Source: Acidobacteriaceae bacterium
Lineage (GTDB): Bacteria; Acidobacteriota; Terriglobia; Terriglobales; Acidobacteriaceae
Reading direction: 5' to 3'
Length of the DNA: 11,545 nt
NCBI GenBank assembly: GCA_003152795.1
Contig: PMBA01000154.1
Span: forward strand, 4,682-16,226
A model generated the notes under the pieces. That model was not told where the DNA came from and did no database searches. It saw only the letters and a program-made list of their open reading frames with translations. Positions within the stretch are counted from its first letter, which is position 1, and the number at the start of each line of letters is the position of its first letter. Positions 1-7,945 of this stretch are shown here, piece by piece. Made by a program: the position numbers and the translations under genes.

Positions 1-1262
1 CGCACCGAGGGCACGGCCAACAGCCCCGCCATCGCCAGAATGATCACGGTCATTATCCCTGCAATGACCGGCCATGGAAGCGTCCGCCCCAAAGGCTTCA
101 CAGCGGCGTCGAACTTGATGGTACCGGCGGCCCGCTTGTCTTTCCAGGTATTGAGGTCCGCCAGAACGGCCGCCGCACTCTGGTACCTCGCGTTCACGTC
201 TCGTTCCAGGCACTTGCTGACGATCCCGGTTAACGCGCCGGGAATCCTGGCGTCGATATCCGACACCGAAACGGCGCGCTCCTGCGTTCGTTTGATGAGG
301 CTCGCGAGAGCGCTGTCGGCCTGGAAAGGAGTCTTGCCGGTCAGCAATTCGAACAAGATCAGGCCCAGCGCGAAGATGTCGGATCTTTGGTCGAGATCCT
401 TGCCCAGAGCCTGCTCCGGCGACATGTACTCCATGGTCCCCACGATCGCGCCGGTTTGGGTCATCCCATCGCCCTGGAAGGTTCGGGCCAATCCGAAATC
501 CATCACCAGGATTCGCCCCGCCGGATCCTGCATGATATTTTGCGGCTTCAGGTCGCGATGAATGATCCCGACGCTGTGCGCCGCATCCAGCGCCTGACAC
601 ACCTGCTGAATCACCTCGACCGCTTCCTCTGGAGAAAACTTCTGCTTCTCGCGGATGAGGGACCGTAAGTCTTTGCCCTCGATAAACTCCATCGTGATGA
701 ACATCACGCCGTCGGCTTCACCGAGATCGTAAATGCGGATCACGTTGCGGTGTGTGACTTGATGCGAGAGCAGTAACTCTTGCTTGAAACGGGCCAGGAT
801 CGCGGGGTTCGAAGCCATCTCAGACCGGATGACCTTCAGCGCGACGAAGCGGTCGAGAGCACGGTCGGCGGCCTTGTATACCGCTCCCATGCCGCCCTCA
901 CCGAGTAATTGCAGAATTTCGTATCGTCCACCCACCACCTGGCCAATCTGAAATACGGCCGTGCTGTCGGACGCAGGTGCCCTTCGGTTGGAGGGCGGTG
1001 CGGAGGTCCGGCGGACCGAAGTTCCCAGCGCAATCGTGGTGTCGGCGTCTACCAGTGTGGCATCGGGGTCACGTCCCGGACCGGCATCGACAATGGTAGC
1101 GTCCAGATCGCGTCGCGCGTCCACAATCGTAGCGTCGGAATCCAGCGGAGGAACTGGCATATTGCTGCTGGAACTCTCGCCGGCAACTGGCGTTCCTACA
1201 CCCGGGGAGGCAGGCTTTCCCGCAGCCGGCTTCTTTTCAGATCGTGACCTGGTGTCATCCAT
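1..1262 (-). CDS. Ser/Thr protein kinase (PknB/Hanks type), C-terminus beyond the window
   Basis: Membrane-bound serine/threonine kinase, expected to phosphorylate cytoplasmic proteins in response to an extracytoplasmic signal. About 420 residues are visible. Residues 1-110 are a low-complexity, Pro/Ser/Asp-rich tail containing three near-identical DATIVDA/DATLVDA units (43-49, 54-60, 67-73). The kinase domain spans about 115-375: glycine loop GEGGMG 121-126, ATP-binding Lys143 in VALK, catalytic loop HRDLKPQN 235-242 with Asp237, DFG 255-257, then MSPEQALG in the activation/APE region. All core catalytic residues are present, so it should be active. A hydrophobic helix starts near Trp397 and runs to about 418, so a C-terminal sensor or repeat domain presumably follows outside the window. 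The ATG at 1262 is chosen because it keeps the full acidic tail; no strong Shine-Dalgarno is visible before it. The substrate is unknown. Family assignment is secure. Confidence 0.95.
   Translation of the reverse strand, partial: MDDTRSRSEKKPAAGKPASPGVGTPVAGESSSSNMPVPPLDSDATIVDARRDLDATIVDAGPGRDPDATLVDADTTIALGTSVRRTSAPPSNRRAPASDSTAVFQIGQVVGGRYEILQLLGEGGMGAVYKAADRALDRFVALKVIRSEMASNPAILARFKQELLLSHQVTHRNVIRIYDLGEADGVMFITMEFIEGKDLRSLIREKQKFSPEEAVEVIQQVCQALDAAHSVGIIHRDLKPQNIMQDPAGRILVMDFGLARTFQGDGMTQTGAIVGTMEYMSPEQALGKDLDQRSDIFALGLILFELLTGKTPFQADSALASLIKRTQERAVSVSDIDARIPGALTGIVSKCLERDVNARYQSAAAVLADLNTWKDKRAAGTIKFDAAVKPLGRTLPWPVIAGIMTVIILAMAGLLAVPSV
1044..1136 (-). repeat. Triplicated TIVD/TLVD motif in the kinase N-terminal tail
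   Basis: Three copies of the heptad D-A-T-(I/L)-V-D-A occur at kinase residues 43-49, 54-60 and 67-73, separated by short charged linkers. Each places Asp at +3 from a threonine (T45, T56, T69), the TxxD spacing that some FHA domains prefer when the threonine is phosphorylated. The repeat is plain in the translation; its use as a docking site is inference. Confidence 0.7.
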
Positions 1263-1388
1263 GTTGCAGGCTCGGGAGGGTGTGCAGTAGTTTGACTATA
1301 GTAAAACCCCAACCACTTGACCAGAGAGACTTCGTAGCGCCTAGTGGAGGAGTATATACGATCCTGGGGAACCTCTGATTAAGTCGTT

Positions 1389-1430
1389 TAGCGGAGAGCT
1401 TGAAAGGGCATGGCTTCAGCCATGCCGCTA
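1389..1430. repeat. REP-like palindromic hairpin
   Basis: A perfect 8-base stem, GGCATGGC (1407-1414) with GCCATGCC (1419-1426), closes a TTCA tetraloop. Short TAGC/GCTA arms flank it at 1389-1392 and 1427-1430. The shape, with a GC-rich palindrome, tiny loop and intergenic position, fits repetitive extragenic palindromes of the kind mobilised by REP-associated tyrosine transposases. Only one copy lies in this window, so its repetitive nature cannot be shown here. Confidence 0.5.
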
Positions 1431-1701
1431 GAATGTTGGCGGGCCAAGGGTCGTTAGATCGCGCCGCGAAGTCTGGGAGATTTGCGGAGATCGCTACCAA
1501 ACCCGTTCCACCGTCCTTACTTCCCAACCAGAACCGGATCCGGGACAACCTCCGAGCCAGCTTCCGGTGTGGGTCGCTGCGATTTTCGAGTTTTCCGCCA
1601 CCGTTTCAGAAAGCGTAGCGCAGTGCGAATTCGACTGTGCTGCCGTTGAAATTCGGTGATGAGTGCTTCCGTGGCATAAATGTTGGCGGTCATCAAGTAC
1701 C

Positions 1702-1730
1702 GCGCCCGTGCTGCTAGCATGCGCGGGCGC
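1702..1730. promoter_or_regulatory. GC-rich hairpin upstream of lactate permease
   Basis: GCGCCCG (1702-1708) pairs with CGGGCGC (1724-1730). Continuing inward through a G-T wobble, the stem reaches about 10 base pairs around a loop containing the small palindrome TGCTAGCA. It ends 50 bases before the permease start, so it could lie in the leader RNA or act as a protein-binding palindrome. No T-run follows, so it is not a classical intrinsic terminator. Confidence 0.4.
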
Positions 1731-1769
1731 ACAGGATTACAATCCCTCACCAGCATTCCTGTAGGCTCC

Positions 1770-1775
1770 AGGAGG
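1770..1775 (+). promoter_or_regulatory. Shine-Dalgarno site for the lactate permease
   Basis: A perfect AGGAGG ends five bases before the GTG at 1781 and fixes that GTG as the start codon. No ATG in the same frame near the start has comparable spacing. Confidence 0.85.
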
Positions 1776-1780
1776 AACCC

Positions 1781-3604
1781 GTGCCCTCGGCAAATGCTCC
1801 CATACCCAAAACTGCTCCCACATCAGCCAACCCGGTGGCGTGGATAGTGGCGCTCGTAGCAGTGGTTGTGGCCGCCGTACTGATTTTGAGGATTCCGCCC
1901 CTGCCCAAGCCTTGGGCGCAGAACTACGATCCCACCGGGAGTTGGTGGCTCTCGACATTGATCGCCGCGCTGCCGATCGTGGTACTGCTCGGGACGCTGG
2001 CGCTACTGCACATAAAGGCCCATTTTGCCGCGTTGCTTGGCCTGGGCACGGCGCTGGTGACAGCCGTATTCGTCTTCCACATGCCGGCGCGTTTAGCGGC
2101 TACCACGGCCGTGTTTGGCGTTGGATACGGGCTGTTTCCCATCGGCTGGATTATCTTGAGCGTCATCTTTCTGTACCGGATGACGCTGCAGACCGGCCGC
2201 TTCAAGGTCCTGCAGGAAAGCATGACGGGCATCACCCAGGACACACGCCTGCAACTGCTGCTGATCGCCTTTTCCTTCGGCGCGTTCTTTGAAGGCGCCT
2301 CCGGGTTCGGAACGCCGGTCGCGGTGACCGCAGCGCTTCTGATCGGCCTGGGCTTCAAGCCGCTGCAGGCCTCCGGCTTGTCGCTGATCGCCAACACGGC
2401 ACCGGTGGCCTTTGGCGCGCTCGGCACGCCGATCGTTGCGCTCGCCGCAGTTACCGGTTATAGCGAGACTGTTCTGGGCGCACAGGTCGGCCGCATCCTG
2501 CCATTCTTCTCCGTGCTGGTGCCCTTTTGGCTGGTGTGGGCGTACGCAGGGTTCAAAGGGATGAAGGAAGTCTGGCCAGCCATTGCGGTGGCTGGTGTTA
2601 CCTTCGCCATCCCGCAATACCTGGTTTCGAACTTCCACGGGCCGTGGCTGACGGACATCATTGCGGCCGTGGTCTCGATGCTCTGCCTTATCCTGTTCCT
2701 GAAGATATGGCATCCGAAAACAATTTGGGGGCACGAGGGGCACCAGGAAAGTGAGGAGCGCGCCGCTCGCGGTCACCACGGTTACAGCCGCGCCGAAGTT
2801 GCTCGCGCATGGCTGCCCTGGCTGGTACTTAGCGTATTCGTTTTCTGCTGGGGCACGTACACCGGCAAGAAGATCATGAATACTCCGGAAAAGGTGTTCA
2901 CATCCATGAGCGCCTGGTCGACGCCGCCGAGTAAGATCACCAACCCGCAGTTTCCCGTGACCGGTCTTAACCGGTTGTCCCAACGTATGCCCCCCGTCGT
3001 GGTGAAACCTACGCCCGAGAGCGCAGTGTTCGGCTTCAACTGGCTTTCCGCCACGGGGTCGGGGATCCTGTTCGCGGCGATCATCTCCGGCTTCATCATG
3101 GGCCTCTCGCTCCCGAAGATCGTTGCCATTTGGTGGCAAACCCTGTGGCACATCCGGTTCTCGCTCATGACGATCGCCGCCATGCTCTCAATCGGCATCC
3201 TGACCCGCTACTCGGGTGTGGACGCCACCATGGGCCTGGCGTTCGCGCGAACCGGGGTGATGTATCCGTTCTTCGGAACCCTGCTCGGGTGGCTGGGCGT
3301 GGCCCTGACCGGTTCGGACACGTCGTCCAACGTGCTGTTCGGCAGCCTGCAGAAGATCTCCGCGCAGCAAATCGGGCTCTCTCCCATCCTGATGGGCGCA
3401 GCCAACAGTGCGGGTGGAGTCATGGGCAAAATGATCGATGCGCAAAGCATCGTCGTCGCCAGTACGGCGACCGAATGGTACGGACACGAGGGCGACATCT
3501 TGCGCTACGTGTTCTTCCACAGCATTGCGCTCGCGGCTTTGGTGGGAATCATAGTGACTCTCCAGGCCTACGTATTTCCGTTTACCAAGCTTGTCGCGCA
3601 TTAG
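1781..3604 (+). CDS. lldP: L-lactate permease (LctP/LldP/GlcA family)
   Basis: Inner-membrane proton symporter for L-lactate, and in relatives also D-lactate or glycolate. The 607 residues are dominated by hydrophobic segments, beginning with helices at about 20-38 and 56-77. Family signatures are clear: EGASGFGTPVAVTAALL at 171-187, TGSDTSSNVLFGSLQ at 510-524 and NSAGGVMGKMIDAQSIVVA at 542-560. E. coli LldP and GlcA are about 550-560 residues. The extra length here lies mostly in a hydrophilic stretch at about 362-415 after the helix near 345-360, probably a long loop. The start is GTG with an ideal Shine-Dalgarno. No lactate dehydrogenase or LutABC-type oxidation gene lies nearby, so the gene appears to stand alone, transcribed away from the kinase and towards the glycosyltransferase. 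The substrate is inferred from the family. Confidence 0.93.
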   Translation: MPSANAPIPKTAPTSANPVAWIVALVAVVVAAVLILRIPPLPKPWAQNYDPTGSWWLSTLIAALPIVVLLGTLALLHIKAHFAALLGLGTALVTAVFVFHMPARLAATTAVFGVGYGLFPIGWIILSVIFLYRMTLQTGRFKVLQESMTGITQDTRLQLLLIAFSFGAFFEGASGFGTPVAVTAALLIGLGFKPLQASGLSLIANTAPVAFGALGTPIVALAAVTGYSETVLGAQVGRILPFFSVLVPFWLVWAYAGFKGMKEVWPAIAVAGVTFAIPQYLVSNFHGPWLTDIIAAVVSMLCLILFLKIWHPKTIWGHEGHQESEERAARGHHGYSRAEVARAWLPWLVLSVFVFCWGTYTGKKIMNTPEKVFTSMSAWSTPPSKITNPQFPVTGLNRLSQRMPPVVVKPTPESAVFGFNWLSATGSGILFAAIISGFIMGLSLPKIVAIWWQTLWHIRFSLMTIAAMLSIGILTRYSGVDATMGLAFARTGVMYPFFGTLLGWLGVALTGSDTSSNVLFGSLQKISAQQIGLSPILMGAANSAGGVMGKMIDAQSIVVASTATEWYGHEGDILRYVFFHSIALAALVGIIVTLQAYVFPFTKLVAH

Positions 3605-3825
3605 CGGCGCGAGCGTGACCAGCGACATAGCCTTGCTGTTGTTTAGTCCAAGCAAGCTGGGCGATCTGGCAAGAGTTTGGGCGAAGCGATTTGTGTATCA
3701 CCGTTCATGGTGGCGAGGACTCGATGCCCAAAATCGCAATTACACGTGAGTCGGGACAGGAAACGGTCAGGACCCGAGCGGAGAATCTGCTGCCTGTGCA
3801 TCTATACAACCCTTTTGCACTTGTA
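3605..3825. other. Convergent intergenic region with weak hairpins
   Basis: The permease and the glycosyltransferase operon converge here. CTTGCT (3632-3637) can pair with AGCAAG (3651-3656) shortly after the permease stop. ATACAA (3804-3809) can pair with TTGTAT (3821-3826) over the stop of the glycosyltransferase. Neither is followed by a U-tract, so both are weak terminator candidates. No gene is seen. Confidence 0.3.
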
Positions 3826-5229
3826 TCAGTTTTCAGTAGAGATTCCTACCCTTGTCATTGATCGCCAATGCAGGTCTCCGCGGAAGTATTGCCAGATGCC
3901 TTGAAGTCGCCAAACCATCGTGAGTTGGCGATAGGGGAAGTGTTCGAAGAGGCAGTAGATGAGGAGGCGCGCGACTTCGCGCCAGTCGTTGTACCGACGG
4001 AAAGTCATTTCTTCCAGTAGCACTGAGCCCATGGAAATCAACGTGGCAAAAGCATAGCCAAACAATAGAAATTGCAGGAAGAAGGTCTTGCTCAGTACTC
4101 CTGAGATCAGGGCGAGGATGATCGTGGAATATCCGATGACTTCGATGATCGGAGCGAAGAATTCGAAGATCCACATATAAGGAAGGACGATCCAGCCGAC
4201 TCGTCCGTAGCGAGCGCGAAAAAGCATGTCGCGATTGGGCCAAAGCGCGTCGATGAGGCCCTTGTGCCAGCGTGCTCGCTGCCTGCCGAGCGATTTCAAG
4301 TCCGTGGGAACTTCGGTCCAGCAGGTGGGATCGGGAATAAAGTCAATGTGGTAGGAGCGATGTTCCTCATGCAGTCGGCGGTGCATTCGAATAACCAGAT
4401 CGAGGTCTTCTCCGACGGCGCGAGTGCGAAAGCCCCCTACGTGCAGGACCAGGTCACGCTGAAAGACTCCGAACGCTCCGGAAATTATGGGGAGCATATT
4501 GAAGCCCGCCCAACCTTCACGGCCAACCAGAAAGGCCCGCAGGTATTCGATGACCTGCATGACTTCAATCGCACTCTTGGGGAGATGGACTTCCTCGATC
4601 TGGTTGTTAACAACGCGACAGCCGTTCAAGACACGGACGATGCCACCGACCGCCATCACGCGGCCGGGATCGGCAAAGATTCCCGCCATGATGCGGATCA
4701 GAGATTCTTTTTCCAGAATTGAGTCGGCATCAACCACGCAGATGTAGGGACTGGTGGCGGCGTTGATTCCGGCATTGATGGCGTCGGCCTTGCAGCCGGC
4801 GGCTTCCTTGTCCAGGACAAACAGGCGCGGATCCACGGGACTGCGATAGATGGCATGAAGCGGCGCCGTGGCTATGTCGGCAATGTAGAGTATGCGGGCG
4901 GTCTGAAGCTGATAGGCTTGCCGCAACTCATCCAAAGTGGCATCGCTCGATCCATCGTTGACGACGATCACTTCGAGACTGGGATATTCGAGTCCGAGCA
5001 GAGCTCCGACACTGCCGACGATTGAGCGCTCCTCGTTGTGCGCCGGGACGATGAGAGTGATTGGCGGAGTGAATGGGGAGGCCTTTACCAACTCCAGGCG
5101 CTGACTGCCGAGACGATGACGATGCTGGACGTTCTTGACAATCGCAATGATGAGCAATGCAAAGTAAATGACGTTCGACAGCACGTAGTAGATGAACAGT
5201 GTATTGTTCGAGATGGCGAGCAAGTGCAC
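3826..5229 (-). CDS. Membrane glycosyltransferase family 2 (polysaccharide synthase-like)
   Basis: Processive-type GT2 enzyme, expected to polymerise a nucleotide-sugar-derived polysaccharide on the cytoplasmic face and feed the chain through its own membrane helices. Of 467 residues, 9-32 form an N-terminal helix. The GT-A domain covers about 55-330: VPAHNEE 61-67, NDGSSD 91-96, the metal-binding DAD 167-169, GED 273-275 in the place of the catalytic TED, and QRARW 317-321, the Q-x-x-R-W motif of cellulose, chitin and poly-GlcNAc synthases. About three more hydrophobic helices follow at 344-361, 362-379 and 383-405, then an amphipathic tail. The GTG start lies two bases after the stop of the HEAT gene, with a weak GGGG-rich site before it, suggesting coupled translation. 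It is the last gene of the cluster. The closest functional analogues are PgaC and E. coli YaiP. The sugar cannot be read from sequence. Confidence 0.9.
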   Translation of the reverse strand: MHLLAISNNTLFIYYVLSNVIYFALLIIAIVKNVQHRHRLGSQRLELVKASPFTPPITLIVPAHNEERSIVGSVGALLGLEYPSLEVIVVNDGSSDATLDELRQAYQLQTARILYIADIATAPLHAIYRSPVDPRLFVLDKEAAGCKADAINAGINAATSPYICVVDADSILEKESLIRIMAGIFADPGRVMAVGGIVRVLNGCRVVNNQIEEVHLPKSAIEVMQVIEYLRAFLVGREGWAGFNMLPIISGAFGVFQRDLVLHVGGFRTRAVGEDLDLVIRMHRRLHEEHRSYHIDFIPDPTCWTEVPTDLKSLGRQRARWHKGLIDALWPNRDMLFRARYGRVGWIVLPYMWIFEFFAPIIEVIGYSTIILALISGVLSKTFFLQFLLFGYAFATLISMGSVLLEEMTFRRYNDWREVARLLIYCLFEHFPYRQLTMVWRLQGIWQYFRGDLHWRSMTRVGISTEN

Positions 5230-5231
5230 GT

Positions 5232-6434
5232 CTAGTGCGCCCCTGCCGCAACTGCCGCCGCTTTACCGGTAAGTTCCACTTTTTTCCTTGCCTCAGCCAC
5301 CACTTCCATCAAGGCAGTCTCGGTCGACTGATGATCGGAACCGCCAACGCGGCCGACAATTTTCTCGATGATGCCGGAACGCTCGAGTTCGGAGACAAAT
5401 GCTTGCAAGGCATAATCGTCCTGGGTGGCGACCACATCTTCGAGGATCTGTTCCAGTTGTGGCTCCATCCGCGCCAGTGCCCATGCGGCGCGCTGACGAA
5501 CGTGACGGTTCGCATCGCAGAGGGAGCGCAGCAGGATCTTGATCTTGCCGATGTTCTCGATCTGCCCCAATGCCACCACCGCACGCAGACGAACAAACCA
5601 TTCTGGATCGGACGCTAAACTGTGGAGCGCAGGCAGGCTGTAAGCGGTGTTGATATTGCCGAGAGCGCGGGCAGCGGAAGCTCGCACTTCCGGCAGAGGA
5701 TCTGCCGCCAGCAGCAGTAACTCCTCGCCGAGCTCGGGCGATGCCAACTCACCGAGCACGCGTGCCAGTAACTCGCGAACTGGTCCAGTCGTGTGCTCCA
5801 CGTAGCTGACCAATACCGAGGGGTCGGTGCGGCAACAATTTACCAAAGCATTTTTCAAAGAACGTTCTGGCGCATCGAACGGACCGGCCACAATGCGGTC
5901 GAGAAGCGGGATGGCGGCTTCCACGCGCGCAGTGCGCCCGAGGCCACGGACCGCGGCAATGCGAGTTTCGCGTAACTTTGAGTCCAATCCCTCTGCCAGA
6001 GCGGGGATTGCTTCTAGAGCGCGAGTCCGGCCCAAAGTCAACAGCGCGGTTTGCTGCTTCCATCCGCGAGATGTTCGCGCTTCGTAAATGCGCATATCGA
6101 GCAAGCCGCTGACGCGAAGACACTCCTGCGACGATTTCAGTTTGTCAGCCGAGGACATCTCGATACTGTCGAGCAAAATGGACTCAACAATGTCGCAATC
6201 AAGCGTGTTAAAGCGCCAGTCTTTGGCGGCGATCGTGCCTGAGAGAATTTCCTCCCACTGGGAGCGTAAGGCAGCAGTGCGCTGATTTCTTCTGCGGAAG
6301 TAGCGGGCGCGGTACCAGCGTCGCAGTACGATGAATCCAACCAGGAGAAAGATCCCCAGCAACGAAACTAGAATTGCCTGCAACAGAAGGCCCGCCGGCC
6401 CGAATTTGTCTATTCCGTTAAAAATGGATTCCAT
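5232..6434 (-). CDS. Membrane-anchored HEAT-repeat protein
   Basis: A 400-residue protein with one N-terminal hydrophobic helix (about 14-38) followed by an Arg-rich segment (39-52: RRWYRARYFRRRNQR), which by the positive-inside rule puts the rest in the cytoplasm. Residues 125-340 are an array of HEAT/PBS-lyase-type helical repeats; clear units include ETRIAAVRGLGR (156-167), VRASAARALGN (250-260), VRLRAVVALGQ (281-291) and VRQRAAWALAR (312-322). There are no catalytic motifs, so it is probably a protein-binding scaffold. It starts 17 bases inside the YaiO-type gene and ends 2 bases before the glycosyltransferase, so all three are likely made together. By position it may hold or regulate the synthase at the membrane, the place of a small accessory subunit such as PgaD in poly-GlcNAc systems. 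That role is inference. Confidence 0.85.
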   Translation of the reverse strand: MESIFNGIDKFGPAGLLLQAILVSLLGIFLLVGFIVLRRWYRARYFRRRNQRTAALRSQWEEILSGTIAAKDWRFNTLDCDIVESILLDSIEMSSADKLKSSQECLRVSGLLDMRIYEARTSRGWKQQTALLTLGRTRALEAIPALAEGLDSKLRETRIAAVRGLGRTARVEAAIPLLDRIVAGPFDAPERSLKNALVNCCRTDPSVLVSYVEHTTGPVRELLARVLGELASPELGEELLLLAADPLPEVRASAARALGNINTAYSLPALHSLASDPEWFVRLRAVVALGQIENIGKIKILLRSLCDANRHVRQRAAWALARMEPQLEQILEDVVATQDDYALQAFVSELERSGIIEKIVGRVGGSDHQSTETALMEVVAEARKKVELTGKAAAVAAGAH

Positions 6435-7692
6435 AACTCAATCCACAACTGGTGTCAGTTTGACCCTGGTTACGGTTTTGTCGGGCCACATACCCGTTGA
6501 TGTCCTGACGGGCCGTAAACTGATAGCGCAATCCCCCACCAAAGGCGTGGGCAGAGAAGCGCCCAATCTGATCCATTTGTTCGAAAGTTTCGCTGCCCAC
6601 CGCGAAGAAGACGTTGCCGGTGACGCGACGTTGCAGGGGGAAACTTATTTTGGTCCAGCCGGATGGTGCCCACTCGACAGGAGTGCCCACAAAACCGGTG
6701 CGAGCGCCAGTTACGTTGAGCGTCCAGCTCCACCCGTGCGGGAAGTAGACCATCTGACTTGTGTTCAGCGTAAGAACGTGCGCGCCTTGGTACCAGAACC
6801 AATGTTGCTGGTAGGAACTTTCCAGACCTCGGAACCAACCATTTTCAATTCGGAAGCCGTGTCCATATTCGAAGAAAGCTTCGCTGGTGGGCACAATGCT
6901 CTGACTGTTGGCAATGGCGCTGCCCACGGTGATCCAATCCTGCGCGGTGACATGGAAGGCGGTGCTGGCGAGGAACTTCACGGCACTCTGGTCAAACCTT
7001 TGATAAGTATTGACGCTGAAGACCGTGGACCAGCGCTGGTTCCATCGGGAATTTAGGCTAACTCCCTGGGTCTGGCCAGTGTTGGCGTAGTTGAACAAAT
7101 CGACGTCTTCACCGATGCGCAGTTCATGTTTTGTGTTTTCGCGCAGATCAGCCAGTGCGGTTCTAGCATCCTCATTCTGGGAATCAAATTGAAGAGTCTG
7201 CTGATATTCCAAGCGCGCTTCGGGATTGCGCCCCAGCAGTACAAGTACCCGGGCCCGCCGGGAGAGAATCTCAGGGTCCGAGGGTGAGATTTGTCTTGCC
7301 CGATCCAGCGTCAGCAACGCCCCTGCGTAGTTCTTCCGCCAGAGGAGGACGTCTGCGAGAGCGGTCAAAATCTCGGTATCATTGGGAAATTTATCTAGGA
7401 CAAGTCTGAATTCAGTTTCGCCCTCAGACCAACGCCCTTTCCAAGCCAGTAATCGTCCACGCCAACCGTGGGCGTCCATGTCTTCAGGTGCGTTAGCAAG
7501 GCGTTCTTCGACAATAGTGAGAGCAGCTTCGATGTGTTGATTCTCGACTAGATTGCGAACTCGCGGCTGCCAATCGTCGGTGGTTTGCCCAGCGAGAAAC
7601 TCCAGGGAAAGCAGTAACAGCAATAACCCTACAGCGATCCTTCGAGCCAGTCCGAGCAGCTGACGACTAAGTATTTTTTCGGACACGATCAC
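6418..7692 (-). CDS. TPR plus YaiO-family outer-membrane beta-barrel protein
   Basis: A 424-residue exported protein. A signal sequence (about 18-35, poly-Leu core ending LAGQ) precedes roughly four tetratricopeptide-like helical repeats (about 41-183; for example ALADVLLWRKNYAGALLTL at 111-129). Residues about 188-424 are an amphipathic beta-strand domain rich in alternating aromatic residues, ending in a terminal Phe, as expected for a BAM-assembled barrel. The C-terminal pattern GGGLRYQFTARQDINGYVAR followed by GLSYGIHF matches the YaiO family. TPR plus barrel recalls PgaA, the poly-GlcNAc export porin, although this barrel is smaller. The GTG at 7692 is chosen because GGAG lies seven bases upstream; the GTG two codons on is the alternative. 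The gene overlaps the HEAT gene by 17 bases. Likely role: outer-membrane passage of the polymer made by the GT2 enzyme. Confidence 0.87.
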   Translation of the reverse strand: MIVSEKILSRQLLGLARRIAVGLLLLLLSLEFLAGQTTDDWQPRVRNLVENQHIEAALTIVEERLANAPEDMDAHGWRGRLLAWKGRWSEGETEFRLVLDKFPNDTEILTALADVLLWRKNYAGALLTLDRARQISPSDPEILSRRARVLVLLGRNPEARLEYQQTLQFDSQNEDARTALADLRENTKHELRIGEDVDLFNYANTGQTQGVSLNSRWNQRWSTVFSVNTYQRFDQSAVKFLASTAFHVTAQDWITVGSAIANSQSIVPTSEAFFEYGHGFRIENGWFRGLESSYQQHWFWYQGAHVLTLNTSQMVYFPHGWSWTLNVTGARTGFVGTPVEWAPSGWTKISFPLQRRVTGNVFFAVGSETFEQMDQIGRFSAHAFGGGLRYQFTARQDINGYVARQNRNQGQTDTSCGLSYGIHF

Positions 7693-7945
7693 GACAAGAC
7701 TCCAACGGATATTGATCCGTTCGATCCGAAGCCGGTAACTTCGAGGTAACGACTGCAGGTTCAGCGGCAGGAGAATCCGTTTAGGGAAAGACGCAGCCGA
7801 GAGAATGCGGCCTGATAAGTCAATGCACCGTCATTGCTTTCTTCATGATTGTGGCCCTAAGTATGTTCTAGCGTAAGTTACACAAGACCCCGTACTTATG
7901 TGCGAAGGCAAGAATGCTAGATTGTTCACAACTACCGAGCGGAAG
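7693..7945. other. Gap between deacetylase and YaiO-type gene
   Basis: These 253 bases break the otherwise tight gene packing, so the last three genes may have their own promoter. They hold a GGAG ribosome site at 7700-7703 (minus strand), two inverted copies of TAAGTA (7858-7863 and 7893-7898) and no credible gene. Confidence 0.5.
7858..7885 (-). promoter_or_regulatory. Weak promoter candidate before the YaiO-type gene
   Basis: In the 253-base gap after the deacetylase, the minus strand reads TTGTGT, then 16 bases, then TACTTA, inside the octamer CATACTTA (7865-7858). The same octamer with a TTG box 17 bases away lies upstream of the deacetylase. The match to a sigma-70 -10 is poor, so this rests on the shared arrangement. 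It would give a leader of about 160 bases. Confidence 0.22.

Larger units (their letters stand above)
1263..1780. other. Gene-free region between divergent kinase and lactate permease
   Basis: This stretch must hold the promoters of both flanking divergent genes. Open frames of up to about 80 codons exist on both strands, but none shows a recognisable domain or a good ribosome site. Two hairpins stand out, at about 1389-1430 and 1702-1730, listed separately. A TACTAT-like -10 candidate for the kinase lies near 1300 on the minus strand, but no convincing -35 partner was found. Confidence 0.6.

Noticed and set aside
40..561. Plus-strand open frame of 173 codons and its neighbours up to 1290
   Set aside because: They lie antisense to the kinase, whose catalytic motifs are complete on the minus strand.
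1517..1756. Minus-strand frame of 79 codons in the kinase-permease gap
   Set aside because: Basic, low-complexity translation with no domain; it covers the hairpin upstream of the permease and has no good ribosome site. It cannot be fully excluded as a small gene.
2093..3151. Minus-strand open frame of 352 codons across the permease
   Set aside because: The plus frame contains unmistakable lactate permease signatures; the antisense frame shows no domain and is a GC-rich shadow.
6331..7056. Plus-strand open frame of 241 codons
   Set aside because: It is antisense to the YaiO-type barrel gene and the start of the HEAT gene, and its translation has no recognisable features.
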